Shown here piece by piece: positions 9,315 through 17,634 of a stretch of DNA of 64,000 bases (the first letter of the stretch is position 1; each line of letters begins with the position of its first letter). The stretch spans positions 62,001-126,000 of the forward strand of contig NZ_JAJOMB010000008.1 of the NCBI RefSeq assembly GCF_021129305.1, written 5' to 3'. A model generated the notes under the pieces. That model saw only the letters and a program-made list of their open reading frames with translations, had not been told where the DNA came from and did not search any database. The position numbers and the translations under genes were made by a program. Source of the DNA: Kineosporia babensis. GTDB lineage: Bacteria; Actinomycetota; Actinomycetes; Actinomycetales; Kineosporiaceae.

Positions 9315-10158
9315 CGATCCGCACCCGGTCACCGACGACCTCGAAGCCCGGCTGCACCACCCGGATCTCGCGCTCGGCGGCCAGCGCCTCGGCCACCGTG
9401 GCATACCGGGCCAGCTCGCTGAGCGCGGCCCGGGTGGGCGGCATCAGGGTCAGATCGGCCCGCAGAGCTTCGGCCGGACGCAGCCAGACCCGCAGATCCG
9501 CCTCGGTACCGGCCTCGCGGGGTTCCTGTCCGGGTGGCAGGGCAGCCACGAAGAATCTAGTGTCGAAGCGGCGTTGTTCGAGCTCAGGGGTGATCCAGTG
9601 CTGCAGTGGAGCCATCCGGTCGGCTCGCAGAACCAGCGCGTGCCGGATCAGCAGGTCGCGCAGACTGATTCGGCCGGCCTCCAGGTCGGCCCGCTCGGTC
9701 TCGCTCACCTCCGTGGTGGGCCGGTTTCCAATGATGGACGAGGTGGCTGGGTCCCCGGGCAAAGGCGCGGCCGACGCGGTGGCCGGGTTCTCACTCACGG
9801 ACGAGGCCAGCAGGACTCCCGCTTCCTCGAAGGTCTCGCGCACCGCCGCGCGAACCAGCCCGGCCGCGGTGCGTTCATCAGTTCCGAACCAACCGGCCCA
9901 GATCTTCGGCCCGGGACCCGCCCAAGGCGCGTCGGGCGTCCGTTGCTCCAGGTCCGAGGCATCCACCGAACCACCTGGGAACACGTACATGCCCGCGGCG
10001 AAGGCCAGCTTCGGCCGGCGGCGCAGCAGGTAGACCTCCGGACCCCCTGCACCGTCGCGGATCAGGGCCACGGTGGCCGCGGCCCGGGGCGGCACCGGCT
10101 CGAGCTCGCCGGACAACAACGACCGGGCCCGGTGCAGCAACTCAGCATCGACGTCCAC
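9304..10158 (-). CDS. Nudix hydrolase, NUDT7/NUDT19-like (probable CoA or nucleoside diphosphate derivative)
   Basis: 284 residues from a GTG at 10156-10158. The frame stays open upstream, but the Nudix fold begins at about residue 27 (AAATVALIRDG), so this start fits. PGGSVD at 61-66 and REXXXEEAG at 107-114 are separated by an insert. That is the pattern of the long Nudix subfamily acting on coenzyme A and acyl-CoA or similar diphosphates, rather than MutT. Two-metal binding would use the RE/EE glutamates. It is convergent with the membrane protein and divergent from queE (81-bp spacer). Substrate not determined. Confidence 0.85.
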   Translation of the reverse strand: MDVDAELLHRARSLLSGELEPVPPRAAATVALIRDGAGGPEVYLLRRRPKLAFAAGMYVFPGGSVDASDLEQRTPDAPWAGPGPKIWAGWFGTDERTAAGLVRAAVRETFEEAGVLLASSVSENPATASAAPLPGDPATSSIIGNRPTTEVSETERADLEAGRISLRDLLIRHALVLRADRMAPLQHWITPELEQRRFDTRFFVAALPPGQEPREAGTEADLRVWLRPAEALRADLTLMPPTRAALSELARYATVAEALAAEREIRVVQPGFEVVGDRVRIVRD

Positions 10159-10239
10159 CCAGGCATGGTGACACGATGATCCGTCGCGCAGACGAGCCGA
10201 ACACGAGCGGGGCGTAATGGGTCGATCCGAGTCGCCGTC

Positions 10240-10935
10240 ATGACCGGCGACCTCACCCTTTCCGTGGCCGGTGTGATCGGGCCGGTGGTCCACGGCCAGG
10301 GTTCGGCCTCCGGCCGGCGTACTTCGGTGATCCAGCTGGGCGGGTGCAACCTGGCCTGCTCCTGGTGTGATTCCGCGTACACCTGGGACGCGGCGCGCTA
10401 CGACCTGCGCCGTGAGCTGGAGATGTGGACGGTCTCGGAGATCGCCCAGGAGGCGCTGGCCTGCCGGCCGAGCACCGTGGTGATCTCCGGCGGGGAGCCG
10501 CTGATGCAGCAGGGCACCCCGGCCTGGCCCTATCTGCTGGCCGCGCTGTCCACCCACGAGATCGGGCTGGAGACCAACGGCACGATCGCTCCCAGCGAGC
10601 AGACGCTGCGCGGGGTCAGCTGGATCACCGTCTCGCCCAAGCTGGCCCATTCCGGTGATCCGGCCCGGGCCCGGATCAACAGCGACGTGCTGGTGCTGTG
10701 GGGGCGGCTGGCCCGGCGGCTGGACGTGGACTTCTCCGTCGTGGTGCAGACCGCCGAGGACATCGCCACGGTCTCCAGCCTGGTCAGGGCACACGGCCTG
10801 CCCCGGGAGCGGGTCTGGGTGAGCCCCGAGGGCACCCGGGCGGCCACGGTTCTGCCCACCCTGCAGGAGATCAGCGGCCCGGCGCTGGAGGCCGGCTTCA
10901 ACATCTCCCCGCGGCTGAACGCGCTGATGCCGTGA
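10240..10935 (+). CDS. queE: 7-carboxy-7-deazaguanine synthase (radical SAM)
   Basis: 231 residues. The radical-SAM cluster motif C-x3-C-x2-C is at Cys36, Cys40 and Cys43 (GGCNLACSWCD). ISGGEP (82-87), ETNGT (111-115) and a VSPK segment (about 129-132) are typical of QueE. The enzyme contracts 6-carboxy-tetrahydropterin to 7-carboxy-7-deazaguanine, on the way to preQ0, queuosine, deazapurine DNA modifications or deazapurine antibiotics. No queC, queD, folE or tgt gene is visible nearby; the next gene, 4 nt downstream, is a SUFU-domain protein. The partners are presumably elsewhere in the genome. The fold call is firm; the end product is open. Confidence 0.88.
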   Translation: MTGDLTLSVAGVIGPVVHGQGSASGRRTSVIQLGGCNLACSWCDSAYTWDAARYDLRRELEMWTVSEIAQEALACRPSTVVISGGEPLMQQGTPAWPYLLAALSTHEIGLETNGTIAPSEQTLRGVSWITVSPKLAHSGDPARARINSDVLVLWGRLARRLDVDFSVVVQTAEDIATVSSLVRAHGLPRERVWVSPEGTRAATVLPTLQEISGPALEAGFNISPRLNALMP

Positions 10936-10939
10936 TGGA

Positions 10940-11536
10940 ATGTCGCTCGTGCCCGCGGTCAGTCAGCTCGTCCGGTCCCATCTGAGCACCGCCTTCCCCG
11001 GCCCGGTCGCCAGTGCCTCCGTCACCTTCCTCGGCACCCAGCCGCTCGAGGTCGACCGCTTCGGCCCCGACGAGTCCGGCCTGGTCCGCTACGCCACGGT
11101 CGGGGTCAGCGCCGCCCCGATGCATCCGCCCACGGCCACCGTGCTCGATCCGCTGCGGGGCCCGCGGGCCGAACTGGTGCTGAGTCTGAGCTCGCCTCGC
11201 GACCAGGTGCTGCGATCGCTGGCCGTGCTCGCGGCCACTCCGCAGGTCGAGGGTCTGGTGCTGACCGCCGGGGCGACAGTCGATCTGCAGCAGCCTTTGT
11301 GGCCCGGGGCGCGGGTCACTGCGGTGTTGATGGGAGACGCGGGCGGCCTGGTTCCCGACCTCGACCTGCCTTCGGTGGGTGAAGGGGCAGAACCGGTGCG
11401 GTTCTACCCGGTGCTGCCGATGACGCCGGACGAGGCCGCGCTGGCCCGGGCCCGCGGCGCGGCCCATCTGCGCCAGCTCTGGCTGGATGCCGGTACCGAT
11501 CTTCGCGATCCGGAGCGAGTTTCGGTGCTGCGATGA
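10940..11536 (+). CDS. Suppressor-of-fused (SUFU) domain protein
   Basis: 198 residues, soluble. The pattern YATVGVSAAPM, RAELVLSL, then a mid-region beta hairpin and PVRFYPVLPMTPDEAALARARG matches the bacterial SUFU domain, which is thought to be a protein-binding module and is frequent among immunity proteins of polymorphic toxins. The ATG is 4 nt after the queE stop, and its own end overlaps the TauE gene by 4 nt, so the three form one operon. No toxin gene is adjacent, so an immunity role is unsupported here. Confidence 0.7.
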   Translation: MSLVPAVSQLVRSHLSTAFPGPVASASVTFLGTQPLEVDRFGPDESGLVRYATVGVSAAPMHPPTATVLDPLRGPRAELVLSLSSPRDQVLRSLAVLAATPQVEGLVLTAGATVDLQQPLWPGARVTAVLMGDAGGLVPDLDLPSVGEGAEPVRFYPVLPMTPDEAALARARGAAHLRQLWLDAGTDLRDPERVSVLR

Positions 11537-12345
11537 GCCTGACCCTGTGGTTCCTGCTGGTGCTGGCCGGGATCGGCGGTGGCCTGTCGGGCAGCATCGC
11601 CGGGCTGGCCTCGCTGGTCAGCTACCCCGCGCTGCTGGCCGCCGGGCTACCAGCGACCACGGCCAACGTCACCAACACGGTTGCTCTGGTGGCTTCTGGA
11701 GCGGGCACCGTGCTGGGATCCCGGCCCGAGCTACGCGGCCAGGCTCCCCTGGTGCGGCAGTTGCTGGTCTGGGCCATTCCCGGCGGCATCCTGGGCAGCG
11801 TCCTGCTGCTGCTCACGCCGTCCGAAACCCTGGAAAAGCTGGTGCCTTTCCTGATCGGCGGGGCCGCCTTGGCCGTGCTGGTCCGAACCACGCCGGCCGC
11901 CTCGGCGCAGCCGCTGGGCGACATTCCGGCCGATGAGATTCCGCACACCGCGGCGGACGTCAGCCCGTACCCGCCGAAGGTTCAGATCTCCAGGCCTTTC
12001 CGGATCGGCACCTTCGTGGTCGGCATCTACGCCGGGTATTTCGGTGCCGCTGCCGGCGTGATGCTGCTGGCCCTGATCCTCGGCTTCACCGGGCTCAGCC
12101 TGGCCCGCTCCAGCGCTGTCCGCACCGTGGTCCTGACCAGCGCGAACGTGGTGGCCGCGATCTACTTCGCACTGTTCGGCCCGGTCGACTGGATGCACTG
12201 CCTGCCGCTGGCGATCGGCTTCCTGGCCGGCGGGCGGATCGGCCCGCTGATCCTGCGCCACGCCCCGGCCGGCCCGCTGCGCATCCTGATTGCGCTGACC
12301 GGGCTGGGCCTTTCGGTCAAGCTGGGCCTCGACGCCTTCGCCTGA
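11533..12345 (+). CDS. TauE/SafE-family anion permease
   Basis: 270 residues with about eight membrane helices in two repeated halves, joined by a polar central loop (about 120-155). The first helix, GGLSGSIAGLASLVSYPALLA, carries the Gly-rich signature of the family (sulfite, sulfoacetate or other organosulfur/carboxylate anion export or uptake). The ATG overlaps the SUFU stop (ATGA). The genome region also has a sulfate importer 44 kb away, but nothing ties the two together. Substrate unknown. Confidence 0.85.
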   Translation: MSLTLWFLLVLAGIGGGLSGSIAGLASLVSYPALLAAGLPATTANVTNTVALVASGAGTVLGSRPELRGQAPLVRQLLVWAIPGGILGSVLLLLTPSETLEKLVPFLIGGAALAVLVRTTPAASAQPLGDIPADEIPHTAADVSPYPPKVQISRPFRIGTFVVGIYAGYFGAAAGVMLLALILGFTGLSLARSSAVRTVVLTSANVVAAIYFALFGPVDWMHCLPLAIGFLAGGRIGPLILRHAPAGPLRILIALTGLGLSVKLGLDAFA

Positions 12346-12350
12346 TCCCA

Positions 12351-12390
12351 AGAGGACGGGCCGGGCCAAAGGCGACCCGACCCGTCCTCT
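12351..12390. terminator. Bidirectional terminator between convergent operons
   Basis: AGAGGACGGG (12351-12360) pairs with CCCGTCCTCT (12381-12390), extended by four more pairs around one mismatch. The hairpin fills most of the 53-bp gap between the TauE/SafE stop and the minus-strand ABC ATPase stop, so it can serve both. Confidence 0.75.
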
Positions 12391-12398
12391 GCTGGAAA

Positions 12399-13469
12399 TC
12401 AGGCCTTGACCACCAGGATCGGGGCGGGCCGGAAGGTCAGCCGAGCCCGGTCACCGGTGCTGAACCCGGCCGCCTGCGAAGTCGGCATCTGAGCCAGCAC
12501 CTTGCCGTGCGTGCCCAGATCGACCGTGATCCGGGTGACCGCGCCGAGGAACGAAACCGCCACGATCGAACCGGTCAGCGGGTCGTCGGAGCCGGCCGAG
12601 TCGACCGCCACCAGATCCACCGCCTCCGGGCGCACCAGCGCCACTCCGGGACCACTGACCGAAGCCGCAACGGTCGGCAGGGAGGCGCCCAGAACGTCTG
12701 CCTTCGAGCCCGAAACGGTGGCCGGAAGCCGGTTGGACAGCCCGACGAACTCGGCCACGAACGGCGTGGCCGGCTGCCCGTAGACCTCGGTCGGGGCGCC
12801 CAGTTGCTCCAGCCGTCCCGCGTTCATCACACCCACCCGGTCGGCGACCGCGAGGGCCTCCTCCTGGTCGTGCGTGACGAACAGCGTGGTGATGCCGACT
12901 TCCAGCTGCACCCGACGGATCTCGTCGCGCAGGCTGGCCCGGACCTTGGCGTCCAGGGCCGACAGCGGCTCGTCGAGCAACAGCACGGTGGGCTGGATGG
13001 CCAGGGCCCGAGCCAGCGCCACCCGCTGCTGCTGACCGCCGGACATCTGGTGGGCGTAACGATCCGCCTGCGCGGAAAGCCCGACCAGCTCCAGCATCTC
13101 GCCCGCCCGCCGGTTGCGCTCGGCCTCGCCGACCTTGCGCAGCCGCAGCCCGAAGGCCACGTTCTGCCGGGCGGTCATGTGCGGGAACAGCGAGTAGGCC
13201 TGGAACACCATGCCCATGTCCCGCTTGTTGGTGGGCAGGCCGGTGACGTCCTTGCCGCCCACCACCACCCGTCCGCCGTCCGCGTCCTCCAGGCCGGCCA
13301 GCAGCCGCAGCGCGGTGGTCTTGCCGCAGCCGGAAGGGCCCAGCAGCGCGATGAACTCGCCCGGCTCGATGGTCAGGTCGAGGCCGTCCAGCGCGGTCAC
13401 CGCACCGTACTCGCGGCGCAGCCCTTCCAGCCGGACCTCTACTCCGGCCCGGGTGAGGGATTCCGTCAC
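12399..13469 (-). CDS. ABC importer ATPase with TOBE domain (polyamine/iron/phosphonate type)
   Basis: 356 residues. Walker A GPSGCGKT (44-51), Q-loop around 90, signature MSGGQ (142-146), Walker B LLLDEP (163-168) and the switch His follow in order. The C-terminal TOBE-like region (about 250-350) is typical of PotA/FbpC-type importers. It is the last gene of a four-gene operon (binding protein, two permeases, ATPase) and starts 2 nt after the permease stop. It energises uptake of a small substrate; the subunit alone does not tell which. Confidence 0.93.
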   Translation of the reverse strand: MTESLTRAGVEVRLEGLRREYGAVTALDGLDLTIEPGEFIALLGPSGCGKTTALRLLAGLEDADGGRVVVGGKDVTGLPTNKRDMGMVFQAYSLFPHMTARQNVAFGLRLRKVGEAERNRRAGEMLELVGLSAQADRYAHQMSGGQQQRVALARALAIQPTVLLLDEPLSALDAKVRASLRDEIRRVQLEVGITTLFVTHDQEEALAVADRVGVMNAGRLEQLGAPTEVYGQPATPFVAEFVGLSNRLPATVSGSKADVLGASLPTVAASVSGPGVALVRPEAVDLVAVDSAGSDDPLTGSIVAVSFLGAVTRITVDLGTHGKVLAQMPTSQAAGFSTGDRARLTFRPAPILVVKA

Positions 13470-13471
13470 GT

Positions 13472-14338
13472 CTACTTCCCCTTAGCAGTTGACCGGCGCC
13501 GGCCGACGAACGACAGCGCGAAGAGCAGGATGAACACGAAGATCAGCGCCGCCGCGGCGAGCGCGACCGAGACACCCACGCTGGCCTGCGCCTGCAGGTT
13601 GATCGCGACCTGCAGGTTGTCGTAGTTCAGCAGCGAGGCCACGGTGAACTCGCCGAGCACCAGCGCCACCGCCAGCAGCGAGGCGTTCAGCACGGCGGAG
13701 AACACGTTCGGCAGGATCACCCGCACCATCACGGTGAACCAGCCGGCACCCAGGCTGCGGGCCGCCTCGCTCAGTGTGCGCACGTCGATCGCCTGCAGCC
13801 CGGCGTCCAGCGCCCGGTACATGTACGGCATCACCAGCACCACGTAGGCGAAGGCCAGGACCAGGGGCGAGGAGTCGTACTCGGCCGGGGTGAAGTAGGC
13901 GATCCACAGGTAGATCGGGCCCAGGCCGACCACCAGCACCAGGGCCGGGATGGTCAGCGGCAGCAGGCAGAGGAACTCCACCACCCGCTGCAGTTTCGGC
14001 AGCCGAAGCCGCACCCAGACCATGGTCGGCACCAGCAGGGCCAGCGCCACCACCGAGGTGATCAGCGCCAGCAGCAGCGAGTCGCGCAGGGCGATCAGCA
14101 GGTCGGGGTTGTCGCCGATGGCCCGCCAGTACTCCAGCGTGCGCTCGCCGTAAAGGTCGCTCGAGCGCGTGCTGAACTCGATCAGGGCGATCAGCGGGAC
14201 CGCGAAGAACAGCCCGAACGGCAGCATCGCCAGCACCCGGATCACCCGGGTCCGGCGGGCCGAGCGGGCCCGCAGCCCGATCCCGTTGCGGCGCGGGGAA
14301 TCCCCGGTCTTGGTCAGTTCGGTCGTCACTGCAGCCAT
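13472..14338 (-). CDS. ABC importer permease, PotC-like subunit
   Basis: 288 residues from the ATG at 14336-14338, which overlaps the end of the preceding permease by 13 bp. Six membrane helices are visible, and the cytoplasmic EAA coupling loop is at EAARSLGAGWFTVMVRVILP. The first 30 residues are cytoplasmic and basic. This is the second of the two transmembrane subunits of the importer encoded at 12399-16342. Confidence 0.9.
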   Translation of the reverse strand: MAAVTTELTKTGDSPRRNGIGLRARSARRTRVIRVLAMLPFGLFFAVPLIALIEFSTRSSDLYGERTLEYWRAIGDNPDLLIALRDSLLLALITSVVALALLVPTMVWVRLRLPKLQRVVEFLCLLPLTIPALVLVVGLGPIYLWIAYFTPAEYDSSPLVLAFAYVVLVMPYMYRALDAGLQAIDVRTLSEAARSLGAGWFTVMVRVILPNVFSAVLNASLLAVALVLGEFTVASLLNYDNLQVAINLQAQASVGVSVALAAAALIFVFILLFALSFVGRRRSTAKGK

Positions 14339-15213
14339 CGGGCGGACCTCCGCTGCATCCAGGAGTACAGGGCCATGGCCACGGCGACCACGATCACCAT
14401 GCCCAGCGCCAGGGCCTTGGCCACGTTCTCCTGGCCGAGCACCGTCTCGCTGGTCATCGCCGCGCGGATCTGCAGCGGGATGATGATGCCGCCCTGGCTG
14501 ATCAGCGCGGCGGCGGTGGCGTAGGCGGCGAAGGCGTTGGCGAACAGCAGCAGGAACGCGCCCATGAACGGCGGGGCCAGCAGCGGCGCGGCGACGTGCC
14601 GCCAGTAGGCCCAGGTACTGCCGCCGAGGCTCTCGGTGGCCTCCCGCCACTGCGGCTTGACGCCGTCCAGGGCGGGCAGGAAAACCAGCACCATCAGCGG
14701 GATCTGGAAGTACAGGTAGACCACGATCAGGCCGGACAGCTCGTACAGCCACCCGCCGCTGACCGAGATACCGGTGTCCTGCAGCAGCAGGGTGACCAGA
14801 CCCTGGTTACCTACGCTGACCATGAACGCGAAAGCCAGCGTCACCCCACCGAACTGGGCCAGCACACCGGCGACCGCGGTGACGGTCCGGCGCAGCAGGC
14901 CGTCGGCCGGGCCGCTGACCACCAGGTAGGCCAGCAACGCGCCGAAGATCGCGCCGATCGCTGCGGTGGCGAAGGAGAGCTGGATGCTGCGCCAGAAGGC
15001 GGTCAGCACGTAGCTCTCGCCCAGCGCCCGGATGTTCGACAGGGTCGGCTGCCCTTCGGGGGTGCCGAACGCCTGGATCACCACCAGGCCGGTGGGCAGC
15101 AGCAGAAAGAGCCCGACGTAGGCGAAGAACGGCACCACGCCGAGCCAGCTGAGCGAGAACCGCCGGCCAGTCCGGGTGGACTGGCCGGCGGGTACACCAA
15201 CGGTGGACGTCAC
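14326..15213 (-). CDS. ABC importer permease, PotB-like subunit
   Basis: 295 residues, six membrane helices, with the EAA loop at EATESLGGSTWAYWRHVAAP. It begins 2 nt after the stop of the binding-protein gene and overlaps the next permease by 13 bp, which points to translational coupling. It forms the membrane channel with the PotC-like subunit. Confidence 0.9.
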   Translation of the reverse strand: MTSTVGVPAGQSTRTGRRFSLSWLGVVPFFAYVGLFLLLPTGLVVIQAFGTPEGQPTLSNIRALGESYVLTAFWRSIQLSFATAAIGAIFGALLAYLVVSGPADGLLRRTVTAVAGVLAQFGGVTLAFAFMVSVGNQGLVTLLLQDTGISVSGGWLYELSGLIVVYLYFQIPLMVLVFLPALDGVKPQWREATESLGGSTWAYWRHVAAPLLAPPFMGAFLLLFANAFAAYATAAALISQGGIIIPLQIRAAMTSETVLGQENVAKALALGMVIVVAVAMALYSWMQRRSARWLQ

Positions 15214-15214
15214 G

Positions 15215-16342
15215 TCAGCCGATTGCCTTGGCCCAGGACTCGGTCAGGGTCTTGGTCGCGGCCTCGGTCTGCTCGGTGGTCAGGAACACCGGCTCACCCT
15301 CGACCGCGGGCAGTGCCTCGGCCAGCGCGGCGTCGATGGTGCCGGCCTCGGTCATCGCGTCCATCCGGACCGGACGGGCGCCACCCTTCAGCCACAGGTT
15401 CTGGCCCTCGTCCGAGAACAGGAACTCCTGCCACAGGCGCGCGGCGGCCGGGTGCGGGGCCTCCTTGTTGATCGCCTGGTTGTAGTAGCTGCCCAGGACG
15501 ACGCCCTCGGGGACGACGACCTTCCAGTTCGGGTTCTCCGAGACCTGGGCGGCGTTCAGGTAGTCCCAGTCGAAGACGACCGGGGTCTCGCCGCTCTTGA
15601 TCGTGGCCGGGCTGGCCTGGACCGGGACGAAGTTGCCGGCCTTCTTCAGGTCGGCGAAGAAGTCGACGCCCTTGCTGATGTCGTCGGCCGAGCCGCCGTT
15701 GCCCAGCGAGGCCATCGCGACACCGGCGAACGCGGCACCGGCCTGCGTCGGGTCACCGTTCAGGGCGACGCTGTTCTTGAACTTCGGGTCGAGCAGGTCC
15801 TTCAGCGAGGTCACCTCGGGGAACTTGCTGGAGTCGTAGCCGATCGACATGAAGCCGCCGTAGTCGTTGACCCACAGGCCGTTCGGGTCCTTCTGCGCGG
15901 CCGGGATGTCGTCGAACGTGGCCACCTTGTACGGCGCGTACAGCGCGGTGTTGGCCAGGGTGACGGCGCCGCCCATGTCCAGCACGTCCGGGGCCGAGCT
16001 GCGGCCCTTCTCGGTCTTGACCGCGTTGATCTCTTCCTGGCTGGCCGCGTCGGGCTTGTCCGAGACGACCTCGATGCCGTACTTCTCGGTGAACTTGGCC
16101 TTCAGCTCGCCGTAGTTGGCCCAGTCGTCGGGCAGCGCGATGGTGTTCAGCTTGCCCTCCTCCTTGGCCGCGGCGATCAGGGCGTCCATCCCGCCGAACT
16201 CCTCGGCGGAAGTGGCAGAGGCAGCGGACACGCCCCCCTCGCCGTTCGCGCTGCTGTCGTCGTCGCTCGGCGGCGCGCAGGCAGCCAGGGCCACGATCGC
16301 GCCCACTGCCACGGTCGCGCCGATACCGCGCATGATCTTCAC
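15215..16342 (-). CDS. ABC importer substrate-binding lipoprotein
   Basis: 375 residues. The signal peptide ends in a lipobox with Cys22 (VALAAC), so the mature protein is membrane-anchored on the outside. A Ser/Asp-rich linker of about 25 residues precedes the bilobed domain, which begins GMDALIAAAKEEGKLNTIAL, a segment seen in the PotD/AfuA-like (COG1840/COG0687) class. It is the first gene of the operon and carries the substrate specificity. Candidates are polyamine, ferric iron or an aminophosphonate; I cannot choose among them. The upstream 254-bp spacer contains a tandem GTTGAAC pair at 16381-16394, a possible half-site repeat. Confidence 0.9.
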   Translation of the reverse strand: MKIMRGIGATVAVGAIVALAACAPPSDDDSSANGEGGVSAASATSAEEFGGMDALIAAAKEEGKLNTIALPDDWANYGELKAKFTEKYGIEVVSDKPDAASQEEINAVKTEKGRSSAPDVLDMGGAVTLANTALYAPYKVATFDDIPAAQKDPNGLWVNDYGGFMSIGYDSSKFPEVTSLKDLLDPKFKNSVALNGDPTQAGAAFAGVAMASLGNGGSADDISKGVDFFADLKKAGNFVPVQASPATIKSGETPVVFDWDYLNAAQVSENPNWKVVVPEGVVLGSYYNQAINKEAPHPAAARLWQEFLFSDEGQNLWLKGGARPVRMDAMTEAGTIDAALAEALPAVEGEPVFLTTEQTEAATKTLTESWAKAIG

Positions 16343-16596
16343 GTGTTTCGAGCCTCCTCAGGCTTCAGTACCCCCGCGTAGTTGAACGTTGAACACGGTG
16401 CCACGGACGCGGGCCGCTTCACCGGGGGGCCGGGACGGCGAAGGGCTGACCGAATGGTGAACGCAGGGGTAACCCCCTGTCATCATGCGGACAACCAGAA
16501 CAACGCGTCGAGACCATTTCGTTACGGAAAGCCACATCGGCGTGAGCTGTCGAACAACTCGCGACCAACCGCGCGAGCCACCCTTGCCTTGCCCGG

Positions 16597-17568
16597 CTAC
16601 TCGTGCCCGGCGATCGGCCGGGCGGTGTACGGCGCCTCCAGCTCGGCCACCTCCTCGTCGCTCAGCTCGAGAGTCAGCGCCTGGACGGCGTCGGTCAGGT
16701 GCTGCGGTTTGGTCGCCCCGATGATCGGCGCGGTCACCGCCGGATTACGCGCCACCCAGGCCAGGGCCACCTGCGCCCGCGGCACTGCGCGGGCCGCGGC
16801 CACCCGGGCCACCGCCTCGACGATCGCGCGGTCGCCCTCCTGGTACAGGTCCTTGCCCACCGCGTCGCTCTCCTGCCGGACGCTGCCGGTGTCCCAGTCC
16901 CGGGTCAGCCGGCCGCGGGCCATCGGGCTCCACGGGATCACGCCCACGCCCTGGTCCAGGCAGAACGGCAGCATCTCGCGCTCCTCCTCGCGGTAGAGCA
17001 GGTTGTAGTGCGGCTGCATGCTGACGAACCGGGTCCAGCCGTTGCGCTCGGCGGCGAACTGGGCCTTGGCGAACTGCCAGGTGTACATCGAGGAAGCGCC
17101 GATGTAGCGGGCCTTTCCGGCCCGGACCACGTCGTGCAGGGCCTCCATCGTCTCCTCGATCGGGGTGCCGTAGTCCCAGCGGTGGATCTGGTAGAGGTCC
17201 ACGTAGTCGGTGCCCAGCCGGCGCAGGCTGTTGTCGATCTCGGCCAGGATCGCCTTGCGGGACAGGCCACTTCCGTTCGGGCCCGGGCGCATCCGGTAGA
17301 ACAGCTTGGTGGCCACCACCACCTCCTCGCGGCGGGCGTAGTCGTTCAGGGCCCGGCCGACGATCTCCTCGCTGGTCCCGTCGGAGTACATGTTGGCGAT
17401 GTCGAAGAAGTTGATCCCGGCCTCGAGTGCCGCCTTGATGAACGGGCGACTGGCCTCCTCGTCCAGGGTCCAGGGATGGGTCCCCCGCTCCGGAACGCCG
17501 TAGCTCATGCAGCCCAGGCTCACTCGGGAGACGTCCAGTCCGGTACGACCGAGCTTCACGTAGTCCAT
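16597..17568 (-). CDS. Aldo/keto reductase
   Basis: 323 residues of the AKR TIM barrel. Family landmarks are the start MDYVKLGRTGLDVSRVSLGC, the catalytic Asp/Tyr pair in FFDIANMYSDGTSEE, Lys in VVVATKLF and His in DLYQIHRWDYG. The length and motifs fit the YajO/tas-like bacterial reductases of sugars and aldehydes with NADPH. The ATG at 17566-17568 is divergent from the drug exporter at 17635 (66-bp spacer), which may share its promoter region. Substrate unknown. Confidence 0.93.
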   Translation of the reverse strand: MDYVKLGRTGLDVSRVSLGCMSYGVPERGTHPWTLDEEASRPFIKAALEAGINFFDIANMYSDGTSEEIVGRALNDYARREEVVVATKLFYRMRPGPNGSGLSRKAILAEIDNSLRRLGTDYVDLYQIHRWDYGTPIEETMEALHDVVRAGKARYIGASSMYTWQFAKAQFAAERNGWTRFVSMQPHYNLLYREEEREMLPFCLDQGVGVIPWSPMARGRLTRDWDTGSVRQESDAVGKDLYQEGDRAIVEAVARVAAARAVPRAQVALAWVARNPAVTAPIIGATKPQHLTDAVQALTLELSDEEVAELEAPYTARPIAGHE

Positions 17569-17634
17569 GGTGGCCAGCCTAGGCTCGACTGCGGGTTAAA
17601 GGTCGGGCAATCTCGGTTACATGAGTGGTGACCG

